64,000 nucleotides of DNA from Sphingomonas colocasiae (GTDB lineage Bacteria > Pseudomonadota > Alphaproteobacteria > Sphingomonadales > Sphingomonadaceae), in assembly GCF_019880585.1 (NCBI RefSeq), contig NZ_JAINVV010000004.1, forward strand, positions 682,001 through 746,000, given 5' to 3'. Under the pieces are notes generated by a model. It did no database searches and was not told where the DNA came from. It saw only the letters and a list, made by a program, of their open reading frames with translations. Below, one piece after another: positions 24,351 through 34,730 of this stretch; within the stretch, counting starts at the first letter, position 1, and each line of letters begins with the position of its first letter. Position numbers and translations under genes: made by a program.

Positions 24351-25838
24351 GTGGCGTTGACCGCGCCCGCCGAAACCACCGAGGATATCCAGGCGCTCGC
24401 CAAGGGCGGCCGGACCAATTTCTTCGGCTTCCTGCTGCGCCTGGCCGCGCGGCTGCCCTTCCTGTTCATCGCGGGGCGCTGGTATGGTGAGGAGGCGCTC
24501 GGGCGTTTCGCCTATGCCGTGCTCGTCGTCGAGTTCGCGGCGCAGATCGCCACGTTCGGCCTGAAGCGCGGGCTGGCGGAGCAATTGTCGAAGACCGATC
24601 GGCCGCACGTCCATGTCGTATGGGATGCGCTGCTGGTGGGCGGGCTGGCGTCGGTCGTCGTGGCCGGGATCCTGATGATCTTCCCCCAGGCGATGTTTCC
24701 GAACAGCCAGATCAACGGGCTGGAACTGCTGCTGCCGCTCACCATCTTCGCGCTGGTCGGTTCGGATCTGACGCTCGCGGCGCTCGCCTATCGCTTCGAT
24801 ATCGCGGCGACGGTGCGGGCGCGTTCGGTGATCGAACCCTGGACGATCAGCATCGCCGCCTTCGGCCTGGCCTTTTACTCGACGCGCGACGGGCTGATCA
24901 TCGCCTATGCGGTGTCGATGGTCGCGGCGCTGCTCGCGTCGCTCTGGCCCTTTTTCCGCAGCTATGGCGTGCCGCACGGCTGGCGGCCGCGCCCGGCACC
25001 GATCGTTCGGCTGATGCGCCAGAACATGCCGCTGGCGGCCGCCGACGCGGTCGAATGGGGGTCGCGCCGGCTCGACCTGGCCATTCTCGGCCTGTTCGTC
25101 TCGCCCGCGATCGTCGGCATCTATTATGTCGCGCAGCAGGTCGCCTCGCTGCCGCAGAAGCTCAAGACCAGCTTCGATCCGATTCTGGGGCCGGTGATCA
25201 CGCGCAATCTGGAGGCGGGCGATCGCGCGGCGGTCGCGCGTCAGGTCAGCCAGGTCGGTTTCTGGATCATCGCCGCGCAGGCCGGGATCGCGCTGGCGCT
25301 CGGCATTCCGGGTGAGGGCGTGATGGGTCTGGTCGGCCCCGGCTTCGTCGGCGGCGTCGGCGCGCTCGCTTTCCTGCTTGGCGCCGAGGTTGTCGCCGCG
25401 ACCGCCGTGGTCAGCGAATCGGCGCTGATCTATGTCGCACGCCATCGCAACATGATGATCTCGCTGGTGATGATCGTCATCCAGGCGCTGCTGAGCGTCG
25501 TCTTCATCCTCGCCATTCAGGAAATGGGCTGGCCCGCGCTCTGGGTGGCGGCCGGTCCGCCGGCTGCGCTGTGCTGCGCGCTCGGCCTGGCGTCGATCGT
25601 CAAGGCGCGGCTGCTTTCGCGGTTGCTCGATTCGCCCGTCAACGGCTGGCGCTGGGCGCTGATCTGGGCGGCGGCCGTGGCGATCATCGTCGGTTATGTG
25701 GTGACCCAGCTTCCCGAATGGCTCGAACTCGGGCTCGGCATTCCGCTGATCCTGGGCGCCTATGGCTATGTCATCTGGACGCGCGGTTTCGGGCCCGACG
25801 ATCGCGCGCTGTTCCGGATGAAGGAAAAGCGGGCCTGA
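24351..25838 (+). CDS. Polysaccharide flippase / lipopolysaccharide biosynthesis membrane protein (MOP superfamily)
   Basis: This 495-residue protein has about 12-14 hydrophobic helices and the Wzx/MATE-like pattern. NFFGFLLRLAARLPFLFIAG is at the N-terminus, followed by paired helices such as GLASVVVAGILMIFP. MOP flippases move undecaprenyl-linked sugars across the inner membrane. GTG 24351 is the start shortly after the repeat; there is no clear Shine-Dalgarno, so a slightly later start is possible. No other polysaccharide cluster genes adjoin it, apart from a heparinase-like gene about 2 kb away. Confidence 0.85.
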   Translation: MALTAPAETTEDIQALAKGGRTNFFGFLLRLAARLPFLFIAGRWYGEEALGRFAYAVLVVEFAAQIATFGLKRGLAEQLSKTDRPHVHVVWDALLVGGLASVVVAGILMIFPQAMFPNSQINGLELLLPLTIFALVGSDLTLAALAYRFDIAATVRARSVIEPWTISIAAFGLAFYSTRDGLIIAYAVSMVAALLASLWPFFRSYGVPHGWRPRPAPIVRLMRQNMPLAAADAVEWGSRRLDLAILGLFVSPAIVGIYYVAQQVASLPQKLKTSFDPILGPVITRNLEAGDRAAVARQVSQVGFWIIAAQAGIALALGIPGEGVMGLVGPGFVGGVGALAFLLGAEVVAATAVVSESALIYVARHRNMMISLVMIVIQALLSVVFILAIQEMGWPALWVAAGPPAALCCALGLASIVKARLLSRLLDSPVNGWRWALIWAAAVAIIVGYVVTQLPEWLELGLGIPLILGAYGYVIWTRGFGPDDRALFRMKEKRA

Positions 25839-25849
25839 CGCCGACAAAG

Positions 25850-25936
25850 CGCGTCACCCCAGCGAAAGCTGGGGTCTGCTGGAGGCCCTAGCGCTGAATT
25901 GCCCGCAAGATGCCAGCCTTCGCTGGCATGACGCTT
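25850..25936. repeat. Inverted repeat pair, CCCCAGCGAAAGCTGGGG type
   Basis: The left unit GTCACCCCAGCGAAAGCTGG and right unit (reverse complement GTCATGCCAGCGAAGGCTGG) form an imperfect outer palindrome, each with an internal hairpin. It lies between the convergent flippase and purH genes and may terminate both. Confidence 0.7.
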
Positions 25937-25990
25937 TGGGGGATGAAGCTGGATGCTCAGAAGGCTTGGGAAGCAAGCCCTCTGGCTTCC

Positions 25991-27580
25991 TCAATGCCGG
26001 AAGTGGCGCATGCCGGTGAAGACCATCGCCAGGCCGGCTTCGTCGGCGGCGGCGATCACTTCGTCGTCGCGGATCGAGCCGCCCGGCTGGATGACGGCGG
26101 TGGCACCGGCTTCGACCGCGGCGAGCAATCCGTCAGAGAAGGGGAAGAACGCATCGGAGGCCACGGCCGAACCGATCGTGCGCGGCGCTTCCCAGCCATA
26201 GGTTTCGGCGGCTTCCTTCGCCTTCGCGGCGGCGATGCGCGCCGAATCGCGGCGGTTCATCTGCCCGGCGCCGATGCCGGCGGTCGCGCCGTCCTTGGCA
26301 TAGACGATCGCGTTCGACTTGACGTGCTTGGCGACGGTCCAGGCGAACAGGCAGTCGGTCAGTTCCTGTTCGGTCGGCTGGCGCTTGGTCATCACCTTCA
26401 GCGCATCGCGCGTGATCCGGCCATTGTCGCGCGACTGGACGAGCGCGCCGCCCGCGATCGTCTTCAGCGTCATGCCGCCGCGCGCCGGATCGCCGAGCGG
26501 CCCGGTGAGCAGCAGGCGGAGATTCTTCTTCTTCGCGAACACCGCCAGCGCATCGGCGTCGGCATCGGGAGCGGCGACGACTTCGGTGAAGATGCCCGAG
26601 ATCGCTTCCGCCGTCGCGCCATCGAGCGGTCGGTTGACCGCGATGATGCCGCCGAAGGCGGAGACGCTGTCGCATTCGAGCGCGGCCTTGTACGCCTCGA
26701 TCAGCGTATCGCCGCTCGCCACGCCGCACGGATTGGCGTGCTTGACGATCACCACGGTCGGTGGCCCGTCGCGGAATTCCGAAACCAGTTCGAGCGCGGC
26801 ATCGGCATCGTTGAGATTGTTGTACGACAGTTCCTTGCCCTGCACCTGGCGATGATCGGCGAGCGATCCGCCCGGCGCGAAGGCAGGCAGGTAGAGCGCC
26901 GCGGACTGGTGCGGATTCTCGCCATAGCGCAGCGACTGGCCGATGCGGAACGGCACGGTCAGTTTGGCCGGGAACATCTCGCCCTGGTCGACGAAGGCGA
27001 ACCATGATGCGATCATCGAATCATATTCGGCGGTGGCGGCGAAGGCCTTGGCGGCCAGGCGCCGGCGGAAGGCGAGGCCGGTCTCCCCGCCATTGTCGTC
27101 GAGCGCCGCGATCAGCTCGGCATAGTCGGCGGGATCCGTGACGATCGCGACATGCGCGTGGTTTTTCGCGGCCGAACGGACCATCGAAGGTCCGCCGATA
27201 TCGATATTCTCGATGATCTCGTCGCGCTCGGCGCCCTTGGCCACCGTCTGCGCGAAGGGGTAGAGATTGACGACGACCAGATCGATCGGGCCGATGCCAT
27301 GTTCTTCCATCGAGGCGACATGTGCGGCATCGTCGCGCACCGCGAGCAGGCCGCCATGCACCTTGGGGTGCAGCGTCTTGACGCGTCCGTCCATCATCTC
27401 GGGAAAACCGGTCAGATCGGAGATGTCCTTGACCGCAAGACCGGCGTCGCGCAGCGCCTTGGCCGTGCCCCCGGTCGAAACCAGCTCGACGCCATGGCGC
27501 GCCAGCACGGCGCCCAGTTTCGCAAGGCCGCTCTTGTCGGACACCGAAAGGAGCGCGCGGGTGATCTTCACGTCGGTCAT
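25991..27580 (-). CDS. purH: Bifunctional AICAR formyltransferase / IMP cyclohydrolase
   Basis: This enzyme performs the last two steps of de novo IMP synthesis. The 529-residue protein has the MGS-like IMP cyclohydrolase part first ([50 protein letters not shown]), then the AICAR transformylase part ([13 protein letters not shown] with the catalytic Lys-His, [20 protein letters not shown], and FFPFSDGL). The start is ATG 27580 (TDVKITRA); the ORF extension is unconserved. Cytosolic; preceded by a repeat-rich gap. Confidence 0.97.
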   Translation of the reverse strand: MTDVKITRALLSVSDKSGLAKLGAVLARHGVELVSTGGTAKALRDAGLAVKDISDLTGFPEMMDGRVKTLHPKVHGGLLAVRDDAAHVASMEEHGIGPIDLVVVNLYPFAQTVAKGAERDEIIENIDIGGPSMVRSAAKNHAHVAIVTDPADYAELIAALDDNGGETGLAFRRRLAAKAFAATAEYDSMIASWFAFVDQGEMFPAKLTVPFRIGQSLRYGENPHQSAALYLPAFAPGGSLADHRQVQGKELSYNNLNDADAALELVSEFRDGPPTVVIVKHANPCGVASGDTLIEAYKAALECDSVSAFGGIIAVNRPLDGATAEAISGIFTEVVAAPDADADALAVFAKKKNLRLLLTGPLGDPARGGMTLKTIAGGALVQSRDNGRITRDALKVMTKRQPTEQELTDCLFAWTVAKHVKSNAIVYAKDGATAGIGAGQMNRRDSARIAAAKAKEAAETYGWEAPRTIGSAVASDAFFPFSDGLLAAVEAGATAVIQPGGSIRDDEVIAAADEAGLAMVFTGMRHFRH

Positions 27581-27659
27581 CTTGAATCCCTGAATTGCCC
27601 CGAATCCGTTCGGGCTGAGCATTTCGAATGCCCTCTACTTCTTTTCCCCGCGAAGAAAA

Positions 27660-27720
27660 GGGAGCGGGCTGGTGCGGCCTTGGAAATGTGCTCTTCCGCA
27701 CATTTGCCAAACAAGCCCTA
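27660..27720. repeat. Palindromic MITE-like element, right half only (A3)
   Basis: GGGAGCGGGCTGGTGCGGCC, then TTGGAAATGTGCTCTTCCGC and ACATTTGCCAAACAAGCCCT, matches the right half of A1, including the AAATGTGC/GCACATTT hairpin and the CCAAACA end. The terminal CTA gives the TAG stop codon of the heparinase-like gene. The left half is absent. Confidence 0.8.
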
Positions 27721-29451
27721 ACCGGCGCGCTTGAGCACCCAGCCGATCGCTCCGCCTTCCGCCGTCACCTCTGCCGCGACGGCAAGCTGGACCGTGTTGT
27801 GCGGGCGGCCATCGGCATCCACCCAGATACTGTCTTCGATGGTGAGCGCGCCGCCGCGACAGCGGAACTGCCACAGCGCGCCCTGGCCGATGCGGAGCAG
27901 CGCGCCCATGCCGTCGGCGGTAGGGGATGCCTCCACCTTCGGCGCCAGGTGGAAACGCACCGAAAATGCCGTCGTATCGGCGCGCTTGCGATGCGGCGCG
28001 GGCAACAGCGTATCCTCGCCACGCAATTCCTTGCCGTCGGAGGTCAGCGCGAGCAGGCGGCGATGGATGAAGCCGAAGCGCCGGGCATAGCCGTCATGGC
28101 TGGCCTCGATCCGGCTGCCGGTATCGAGTTCGCGACGGTCGAGCTCGATCTCGGCGACGCCGCGCCCCATCGAGCCATCGGCATGGATCGCGGTGCTGTT
28201 GCTGTCCGCGACGATCAACGTCGAATGCGCGGCGCTCGATCGCAGTCCCGCAGTCAACCGGCTGGGAACATAGGCGCTCGACTCGCGCGATCCGCCGCAG
28301 TTGACGATCAGCCGGTGCGGCCCATCGGACATTTCGATGGCGAGCGTCGATGCGCAGCCGCCGGCGCTGAGCCGGCTGACCGGCGGTGGCCCGGCATCGA
28401 CGATCAGCACGGTCGCGCCGCCCGAGAGCCGGTGATAGCCCCATTCGCGCGGCTGGCGCTGCGGCCGGGTACGGATGCCCGACGCTTCGATCACGGCGGA
28501 CACTTTTTCGGGGGGCAGGGGGGCGCTGCCCTGGAAGCTCGCCAGTCCACCATCGCCATGGGTGACGCCGAGCAGGGCGGGCACCGTCCGTCCGATCGCC
28601 GCTTCGAGAATATCGGGCGGAGTCTGGCGGCGGACATCGTAGACGGCGAGCAGCATCGACAGCAGCATCACCGCTTCGATCTGGCCCGACGGAGAACGGC
28701 AGACGACGCCGCCATCGGAGAAGAGCCCGGTCTGCAACGCGCGCGCCAGGCCGGCTTCGGCGGAGGCGAGGCGCGTGCCCGATCCCGGAATCAGCAGTCC
28801 CGCCGCCGTCAGCCCCGCCCAGGCGGCGATGCGCGGCACGCCGGGTTCGGCCTTGTCGGCGCCGCGATCGAGATGCCGGGCACCGCGCGCGAGCGCGTTA
28901 AGCACGGCCGAACGATAGATCAGGTCGTGGCTCGACAGGATCAGCGGTGCATGCGCGGTCCAGAACAGGATGCGCTTGCCCCACAGATCGGGCCGCCAGG
29001 CGAGGTCGCTCACCTGCTCGGCATGGCGCGCCGTCCATTTGCGCATCACGGCTTCGGCGATCGGCGCGCCTTGCTCGCGCGTGGCCACCGTCGAGAGATC
29101 GCGCAGCCAGGCGAAACTGTGGATATGCTCGGCGAGGCCGGGCGAGGCGTCGAGCCGGGCGAAGTCGAGATCGGCCAGTTCCAGCCGCTCGCCACGAAAC
29201 AGGAACGTGCCCGCCAGCAGCGATCGGCCGCCGCGCGCATCGCCCATGATCGGATCGTCGGGCACCGCCATCAGCTTGAGTGGATGGCGGCCCTTCAAGC
29301 GAAGCGCGTGAAGCGGCGTCCGCCAGCTCAGCCGGTGAAGGCGCGCGGTCAGCCGCTCGGCCAGGGAAAGCCCCTTGTCGCCGAGCCGCACGAGCCGTTT
29401 GCCCTGCTCGATGCCGTCGGCGCCCCTTCCGATGGGCGGATCGGCGCTCAC
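27718..29451 (-). CDS. Heparinase II/III family protein (putative polysaccharide lyase)
   Basis: This 577-residue protein has an N-terminal alpha-toroid part ([36 protein letters not shown]) and a C-terminal heparinase II/III beta-sandwich ([33 protein letters not shown]). No signal peptide is evident. The start is GTG 29451, overlapping the rpe stop (GTGA). Homologues sit in alphaproteobacterial rsmB-rpe-heparinase-purH clusters, where the true substrate is unproven. The order rsmB, rpe, heparinase, purH is kept here. Confidence 0.88.
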   Translation of the reverse strand: MSADPPIGRGADGIEQGKRLVRLGDKGLSLAERLTARLHRLSWRTPLHALRLKGRHPLKLMAVPDDPIMGDARGGRSLLAGTFLFRGERLELADLDFARLDASPGLAEHIHSFAWLRDLSTVATREQGAPIAEAVMRKWTARHAEQVSDLAWRPDLWGKRILFWTAHAPLILSSHDLIYRSAVLNALARGARHLDRGADKAEPGVPRIAAWAGLTAAGLLIPGSGTRLASAEAGLARALQTGLFSDGGVVCRSPSGQIEAVMLLSMLLAVYDVRRQTPPDILEAAIGRTVPALLGVTHGDGGLASFQGSAPLPPEKVSAVIEASGIRTRPQRQPREWGYHRLSGGATVLIVDAGPPPVSRLSAGGCASTLAIEMSDGPHRLIVNCGGSRESSAYVPSRLTAGLRSSAAHSTLIVADSNSTAIHADGSMGRGVAEIELDRRELDTGSRIEASHDGYARRFGFIHRRLLALTSDGKELRGEDTLLPAPHRKRADTTAFSVRFHLAPKVEASPTADGMGALLRIGQGALWQFRCRGGALTIEDSIWVDADGRPHNTVQLAVAAEVTAEGGAIGWVLKRAG

Positions 29452-30110
29452 CCGCCCCTCAGCGCCTCGATATTGGCGGCATAGCGCTCGGGGCCGCCGC
29501 GGAAGGTCGCGGTGCCGGCGACGAGGGTGTCGGCGCCCGCCGCGATGGCGCGCGGCGCGGTGTTCAGGTCGATGCCGCCATCGACTTCCAGCCTGATGTC
29601 CTTGCCGGTCTTGTCGATCATCTTGCGGATCGCCTCGATCTTGCGAAGCTGGCTTTCGATGAAGCTCTGGCCGCCGAAGCCGGGATTGACGCTCATCACC
29701 AGCACCAGATCGACATCCTCGATCAGATAGTCGAGCATCTTGGCCGGGGTCGCGGGATTGAGCACCACGCCCGCCATCTTGCCCAGCGCCTTGATCGCCT
29801 GGACGGTGCGGTGCGTGTGCGGGCCGGCCTCGGGATGGACGGTCAGGATGTCGGCGCCCGCTTCGGCAAAGGCTTCAAGATAGGCATCGACCGGCGAGAT
29901 CATCAGATGAACGTCGAACGGCTTGGCCGTGTGTGGGCGAAGCGCCTTCACCACCGCCGGGCCGATGGTGATGTTGGGCACGAAATGGCCGTCCATCACG
30001 TCGACATGGATCCAGTCGGCTCCGGCCGCGTCGATGGCGCGGATTTCCTCACCCAGGCGGGCGAAGTCGGCGGAGAGGATGGATGGCGCGATGCGGATAG
30101 GATGGGTCAT
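29448..30110 (-). CDS. rpe: Ribulose-phosphate 3-epimerase
   Basis: This 220-residue TIM-barrel epimerase interconverts ribulose-5-phosphate and xylulose-5-phosphate. Signatures: [35 protein letters not shown] with catalytic Asp and metal His, and [14 protein letters not shown], then the second Asp in EVDGGIDL. The start is ATG 30110; the stop overlaps the heparinase start. Likely cotranscribed with rsmB upstream (61-base gap). Confidence 0.96.
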   Translation of the reverse strand: MTHPIRIAPSILSADFARLGEEIRAIDAAGADWIHVDVMDGHFVPNITIGPAVVKALRPHTAKPFDVHLMISPVDAYLEAFAEAGADILTVHPEAGPHTHRTVQAIKALGKMAGVVLNPATPAKMLDYLIEDVDLVLVMSVNPGFGGQSFIESQLRKIEAIRKMIDKTGKDIRLEVDGGIDLNTAPRAIAAGADTLVAGTATFRGGPERYAANIEALRGG

Positions 30111-30170
30111 GGAACCCCGGGCCTTAGCCAAGGGGCCGCGCGCGGGCAAGCACGGGATATCCGCCAAATG

Positions 30171-31448
30171 CTATCGCCGGATCAGCCGCGCCATGAAGAA
30201 GCCGTCGAGCCCGCCCTGTTCGGCCAGCATGCCCGGCAGGGTACGGACCCAGCCGCGCGCGTGCGGCGATATGCCGGCGGGCAATTCGTCGGGGCTGACA
30301 GGGTCGATCGCGATATCGGCGCGCGCGGCGAGCAACGCCTCGATCCCGTTTTCGCCTTCCTCGGGTTCGAGCGAGCAGGTCGCATAAACCAGCCGTCCGC
30401 CTGGCGCGAGCCAGTCGACTGCGCGCGCCAGCATCCGGCCCTGCAAGGCCGCCATCTCGGCGATCTCCTTCTCGCCGATCCGGTAAAGCACGTCGGGATG
30501 GCGCCGGAAAATTCCCGTTGCCGTGCAGGGCGCATCCAGCAGGATGGCGCGTACCGGGCCATCCGGCGCCCATTCGAGCGCATCGGCGGTGACGATATCG
30601 AGCGGCAGCCCGATCCGCGCGGCATTTTCCGCAACGCGCTCCAGCCGTCGCGCGCTGCGGTCGAGCGCCTTCACGCGCCAGCCCGAGGCGGCGAGCTGGA
30701 GCGCCTTGCCGCCGGGCGCCGCGCACAGATCGAGCGCGACGTCGTCGCCCGATCCCAGCAACCGCGCGGGCAGCGATGCAGCGAGATCCTGCACCCACCA
30801 GGCGCCGGCGTCGAAGCCGGGCAGCCCTTTCACCGGACCATTATCGGCCACGCGGACATGGCCGGGCGCCAGGCTGGTTCCCGCGAGTTCATCGGTCCAG
30901 CGCGCGGTTTCCGCCGGATCCTTCAGGGTCAGATCGAGCGGCGGGGGCGCCGCCAGCGCCGGACTGACCGCGGCGACCATCGCGTCGCCCCAATGGGCGG
31001 ACCAGCGATCGCGCACGTGGGGCGGCAATGCCGGATGTTCGGGCAAGGTGGCGCCGCCGCGCATCAGGCTGCCGAACACGCCATGCACCAGCCGCTTCGG
31101 GCCGCCATCGACCAAAGGCAACACCGTCGAGATCGCGGCATGGGGCGGGGTGCCCAGCGCCAGCGCCTGGACCAGCGCGATACGCAGCACGCTCCGCGCC
31201 TTGGCATCCTCCGGCAGGATCTTCGCGGTCGCGCCGTCGATCAGCGCGTCGAGATCGGGCAGGCGACGCAGCGCTTCGGCGGCGATGGCATGGGCGAGCG
31301 CCCGGTCTTCCGGCTTGTCGATGCCCTGCGTCGCGGCATGGAGCGCTGTTTCGAGCGGCTGTCCGCGGCGGAGCACGGCATCGAGCAGCTTCAGCGCGGC
31401 GCGGCGCGCGGCCAGGCCTGGAGTCGGGGCGGGATAGCGGGGCTTCAT
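30171..31448 (-). CDS. rsmB: 16S rRNA (cytosine) methyltransferase, RsmB/NOP2/Sun family
   Basis: This 425-residue m5C methyltransferase has an N-terminal NusB-like helical domain (ARRAALKLLDAVLRRGQPLE to about residue 140) and a C-terminal SAM domain. LDLCAAPGGKALQL is the SAM motif I. DAPCTATG and ATCSLEPEEGENG carry the two catalytic/release cysteines. It modifies C967 of 16S rRNA in E. coli. It heads the rsmB-rpe-heparinase row. Confidence 0.93.
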   Translation of the reverse strand: MKPRYPAPTPGLAARRAALKLLDAVLRRGQPLETALHAATQGIDKPEDRALAHAIAAEALRRLPDLDALIDGATAKILPEDAKARSVLRIALVQALALGTPPHAAISTVLPLVDGGPKRLVHGVFGSLMRGGATLPEHPALPPHVRDRWSAHWGDAMVAAVSPALAAPPPLDLTLKDPAETARWTDELAGTSLAPGHVRVADNGPVKGLPGFDAGAWWVQDLAASLPARLLGSGDDVALDLCAAPGGKALQLAASGWRVKALDRSARRLERVAENAARIGLPLDIVTADALEWAPDGPVRAILLDAPCTATGIFRRHPDVLYRIGEKEIAEMAALQGRMLARAVDWLAPGGRLVYATCSLEPEEGENGIEALLAARADIAIDPVSPDELPAGISPHARGWVRTLPGMLAEQGGLDGFFMARLIRR

Positions 31449-31493
31449 CGCTCTCCCCTCCGACCGGGGACGCGCGATGTCAAATCCCGGCCG

Positions 31494-32441
31494 TCATTTC
31501 CGCCGCAGCGGATCGAGCGCGCTACCGCGTCTGGCGCGTGTCGATGAAGGAACCGCGCTTTGCCGGCGGGCCGGCTGGTCGAACAGCGGCGGCGGGCTGT
31601 GCAGGCCCATCTCACCCGCGATCCGCTCCAGCGCGTCGATCCGGTTCTGCGTGTCGGGATGGGTGGAGAACAGGCTGTCGCCGCCACGGCCGCTCAGCGC
31701 CGGCACGATGTAGAGCTGGGCGGCTGCCGGATTGCGATCGATGAACTGATTGGGCACGCGGGCGGCGCCCTGCGCCAGCTTGGCGAGCGCGGAGGCGAGC
31801 GCGCGGGGATTGCCCGAGATTTCGGCGCCGCCGCGATCCGCGCCATATTCGCGTGTACGGCTGATCGCGAGCTGGACGATCATCGCGGCAAAGGGCGCGA
31901 CGAACACCGCCAAAAGCGTCGCCAGCATATTGCCGCGATTGTCTCCCGAACGGAAGAGCAGCCCGAAATTGGCGAGCATCGAGATCGCGCCGGCTATGGT
32001 CGCGACCATCGTCATCACCAGCGTGTCGCGGTTGCGGACATGCGCCAGTTCATGCGCCATCACGCCGGCAATCTCGTCGCGGTTGAGCATGTTCAACAGG
32101 CCGCTGGTCGCCGCGACCGCCGCATTCTCGGGGTTGCGGCCGGTGGCGAACGCATTGGGGTGCGGATCGTCGATGATGTAGACGCGCGGCATCGGCAGCC
32201 CGGCGCGCGTGGCGAGCTGGCTGACCATGCCGACGAACTCGGGCGCGCTCGCGGCATCGACCTCGCGTGCATTGTGCATGCGCAGAACGATCTTGTCGGC
32301 ATTCCAATAGGTGAACAGGTTCATGCCGGCGGCGACCAGCAGCGCGATCAGCGCGCCGCCGCTGCCGCCCAGCGTATAGCCCAGCCCCATGAAAAGCGCG
32401 GTCAAGGCCGCCAGCAGCATCGTCGTCTTGAAACCGTTCAC
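31494..32441 (-). CDS. htpX: Zinc metalloprotease HtpX
   Basis: This 315-residue inner-membrane M48 protease takes part in membrane protein quality control. It has N-terminal helices ([37 protein letters not shown]), the zinc motif [14 protein letters not shown] near residue 130, more helices and the distal Glu region [16 protein letters not shown]. The start is GTG 32441 (encoding NGFKTT), preceded by AGGAG; no suitable ATG is in frame. It is divergent from the DUF1674 gene. Confidence 0.93.
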   Translation of the reverse strand: MNGFKTTMLLAALTALFMGLGYTLGGSGGALIALLVAAGMNLFTYWNADKIVLRMHNAREVDAASAPEFVGMVSQLATRAGLPMPRVYIIDDPHPNAFATGRNPENAAVAATSGLLNMLNRDEIAGVMAHELAHVRNRDTLVMTMVATIAGAISMLANFGLLFRSGDNRGNMLATLLAVFVAPFAAMIVQLAISRTREYGADRGGAEISGNPRALASALAKLAQGAARVPNQFIDRNPAAAQLYIVPALSGRGGDSLFSTHPDTQNRIDALERIAGEMGLHSPPPLFDQPARRQSAVPSSTRARRGSALDPLRRK

Positions 32442-32510
32442 TTGGCATTCGCTCCTTCGATCCCCAATGTGGGGGGCGAGCGCTTCCGCTGCAATATCGA
32501 GGATGATGAG

Positions 32511-32675
32511 ATGACCGGCCGCCGCCCAGACCATGTGAAGCCACCGGCCCATCTGTCGAAAAGCCCGCCGGTGCCCGAACCGGAAGAGCTGAAACGACCG
32601 GAAGAAGATCCGCTGGGGCGCGATCCGGTGCGTTATGGCGATTGGGAGTTGAAGGGGATCGCCGTCGATTTTTGA
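32511..32675 (+). CDS. DUF1674 / SDHAF4-like succinate dehydrogenase assembly factor
   Basis: This 54-residue protein ends [20 protein letters not shown], the diagnostic C-terminal signature of the DUF1674/SDHAF4 (Sdh8) family, which binds flavinylated SdhA during complex II assembly in mitochondria. The N-terminal half is proline- and lysine-rich and likely disordered. ATG 32511 is chosen as the start nearest the conserved core. It is divergent from htpX (69-base gap) and convergent with the flavoprotein at 32804. Cytosolic. Confidence 0.85.
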   Translation: MTGRRPDHVKPPAHLSKSPPVPEPEELKRPEEDPLGRDPVRYGDWELKGIAVDF

Positions 32676-32682
32676 TCTCTTC

Positions 32683-32786
32683 CCGTTCGGTTCGAGCGCA
32701 GTCGAGAACCTCGGTTGCGGTGAGAGTCGGAGGGTGTTCTCGACAGCCGCATCTCGACTTCGCTCGATGCTGCTCGAACCGAACGG
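32683..32786. terminator. Long hairpin between convergent genes
   Basis: Perfect 15-base outer arms CCGTTCGGTTCGAGC (32683-32697) and GCTCGAACCGAACGG (32772-32786) surround inner complementary modules (GTCGAGAAC/GTTCTCGAC). It belongs to the GAGCGCAGTCGAG repeat family and sits between two stop codons, where it could block read-through from both sides. Confidence 0.75.
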
Positions 32787-32803
32787 ATGATGCGTTCAAA
32801 GTG

Positions 32804-34180
32804 TCAGTCCACCGGTTTCAGATCCCCCAGCACGGTCGGGATCAGCTCCGATACCGTTGGATGGATGGGCACTGCCCATTGCAGCACGCCATAATCGACA
32901 TCGGCGTTCATCATGTCGAGAATCCCGTGGATCGCCTCGTCCCCACCGGTGCCGAGGATCGCGGTGCCCAGGATCTTCCTGGTCTCGGCGTCCGCCAGGA
33001 TCTTCATGAAGCCTTTGGTCTCGCTCTTCTCGATCGCGCGGCCGACGCGCGTCATCGGCCGTTTGGAGATGAGTAGCGGCCGGCCGCTCCGGCGCGCTTC
33101 GCCCTCGCTCAGCCCCACGCGGCCGAGCGGCGGATCGATGTAGAGCGCATAGCCGAGGATACGGTCGCTCAGCTTCCGGTCGGCGCCATCGAGCAGATTG
33201 GCGGCGATGATCTCGTAATCATTATAGGCGGTGTGGGTGAACGCACCGCGGCCGTTGCAATCGCCCATCGCCCAGATGCCGGGCACATTGGTCTCCAGGG
33301 TATCGTTCACGCCGATATAGCCGCGCGCATCCACCGCGACGCCGGCGGCATCGAGCCCCAGATCGTCGGTGTTGGGCCTCCGCCCCACCGCGAGCAGCGC
33401 GTGCGATCCGATTTCGGTGGGGCTGCCCGAATTGCAGTCGACGCCGACCTCGATACCGTCCGCGTGCGGAGCGAAGCTGATGCATTCGGCGCCGGTGCGG
33501 ACGGTGATGCCCTCGGCTTCCATGATCTCGCGGATCGCTTCGGACACGTCCTCGTCCTCGCGCGAGACGAGGCGCGGGCCTTTTTCGACGATCGTGACCT
33601 TCGCCCCGAACCGCCGGTACATCTGGGCGAACTCGAGCCCGATATAGCTGCCGCCGACGACGACCAGATGCTCGGGCAGCGTATCGAGCTGCAGGATCGA
33701 GACGTTGGTCAGATAGTCGACATCATTCACGCCCGGGAAATCGGGCACATTGGCGCGGCCGCCGACATTGAGGAAGATGCTCGGTGCGGAGATCTCCTCG
33801 CCATTCACCTCCATCCTGTCGGGGCCGGTGAAACGGGCGTGCCCCATGATGAGCGTCAGCCGCTCCATGCCGCGCAGCCATTTTTCATTGTTGGTGCGGG
33901 CATTGGCGGAAACGGTGTCGGCGCGTTCCCGGATCCGTTTCATGTCGATCGCGACCGGGCCGGTCTCGACACCGAAATCGCGCCCGCGCCGCGCGAGATG
34001 CGCGGCGTAGGCGCTGGCGACCAGCGCCTTGGTGGGCATGCAGCCGGTGTTGACGCAGGTGCCGCCGATCAGCTTGCGCTCGATCAGCGCCACGCTCATG
34101 CCGGCAGCGGTCAGCCGGCCCGCCAGCGACGGGCCGGCCTGGCCCGCGCCGACGATGATCGCGTCGAACCGGCGGCTCAT
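32804..34180 (-). CDS. FAD-dependent pyridine nucleotide-disulfide oxidoreductase (class I, mercuric reductase-like)
   Basis: This 458-residue flavoprotein has the FAD site DAIIVGAGQAGPSLAGRL, the redox disulfide GGTCVNTGCMPTKALV, NAD site VVGGSYIGLEFAQMY, and the second FAD motif IWAMGDCNGRGAFTHTAYND. The C-terminal dimerisation domain (GTAILGTGGDEAIHGILDMM) lacks the usual HAHP active-site His-Glu of glutathione or lipoamide reductases. It also lacks an N-terminal HMA domain and the C-terminal CC pair of MerA, so mercury reduction is unlikely. The stop overlaps the DUF4126 start region by four bases. Confidence 0.9.
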   Translation of the reverse strand: MSRRFDAIIVGAGQAGPSLAGRLTAAGMSVALIERKLIGGTCVNTGCMPTKALVASAYAAHLARRGRDFGVETGPVAIDMKRIRERADTVSANARTNNEKWLRGMERLTLIMGHARFTGPDRMEVNGEEISAPSIFLNVGGRANVPDFPGVNDVDYLTNVSILQLDTLPEHLVVVGGSYIGLEFAQMYRRFGAKVTIVEKGPRLVSREDEDVSEAIREIMEAEGITVRTGAECISFAPHADGIEVGVDCNSGSPTEIGSHALLAVGRRPNTDDLGLDAAGVAVDARGYIGVNDTLETNVPGIWAMGDCNGRGAFTHTAYNDYEIIAANLLDGADRKLSDRILGYALYIDPPLGRVGLSEGEARRSGRPLLISKRPMTRVGRAIEKSETKGFMKILADAETRKILGTAILGTGGDEAIHGILDMMNADVDYGVLQWAVPIHPTVSELIPTVLGDLKPVD

Positions 34181-34644
34181 GCCGAAGCCACCGCCGAGAG
34201 GATGAGCCAGGCGCCGCCGATCGCGACGACATCTTCGATGATCGCGGCCGGCCGGTCCGATCCGAACAGCGCCGCCAGCTTGCCGCGCGCTGCCGCACCG
34301 CCATAGGTGCCGATCACCGCGCCGATCGCGCCGGCGGCGAGGCCCGCCCAGAGCGATCCGCCCGAGGCGCCGATGGCGCCGCCGGTGACGGCCGCCATCA
34401 GGATGCGCGTGCCGAACTGGACGGGCACCTTGCGGCTGGGGGTGGAGGGGAGCTGGTCGGTCACCAGTTCGCCGAGCGCGAGCAGGGTGAGGATCCAGGG
34501 GGTGAAGCGATAGCCCAGAAAGGCGAGCCAGCTTCCATCGAGGTTCAGCCAGCCGGAAGCGGCGGCCCAGCTGACCGCGGCGGGCGCGGTCATTGCGCGA
34601 AGTCCGGCGATTACGCCGATCAGGAGGGCAAGGAGCAGGATCAT
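34177..34644 (-). CDS. DUF4126 family membrane protein
   Basis: This 155-residue protein has about five hydrophobic segments, starting LLLALLIGVIAGLRAMTAPA, and glycine-rich helices (GGAIGASGGSLWAGLAAGA). LRAMTAPA plus the ELVTDQLPSTPSR loop is the DUF4126 signature. Function unknown. The stop overlaps the downstream flavoprotein start, so the two are translationally coupled. Confidence 0.85.
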   Translation of the reverse strand: MILLLALLIGVIAGLRAMTAPAAVSWAAASGWLNLDGSWLAFLGYRFTPWILTLLALGELVTDQLPSTPSRKVPVQFGTRILMAAVTGGAIGASGGSLWAGLAAGAIGAVIGTYGGAAARGKLAALFGSDRPAAIIEDVVAIGGAWLILSAVASA

Positions 34645-34667
34645 CGGTCGACTCCGTCAGAGGGAGG

Positions 34668-34699
34668 CAGCGGCGGCATGCTACTATGATCCGCCGCCG
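34668..34699 (-). terminator. GC-rich hairpin after the SDR gene
   Basis: Arms GCGGCGG (34670-34676) and CCGCCGC (34691-34697) surround a 14-base AT-richer loop. It lies between the SDR stop at 34731 and the DUF4126 start at 34644. There is no strong U-tract. Confidence 0.45.
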
Positions 34700-34730
34700 T
34701 GCCTAGGTATTTCATTTCGATGTGGAAACA

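Noticed and set aside
32804-34180. Mercuric reductase (merA) and a mercury-resistance locus
   Set aside because: The C-terminal Cys pair, HMA domain and neighbouring merR/merT genes are missing, so only the broader oxidoreductase family is called.
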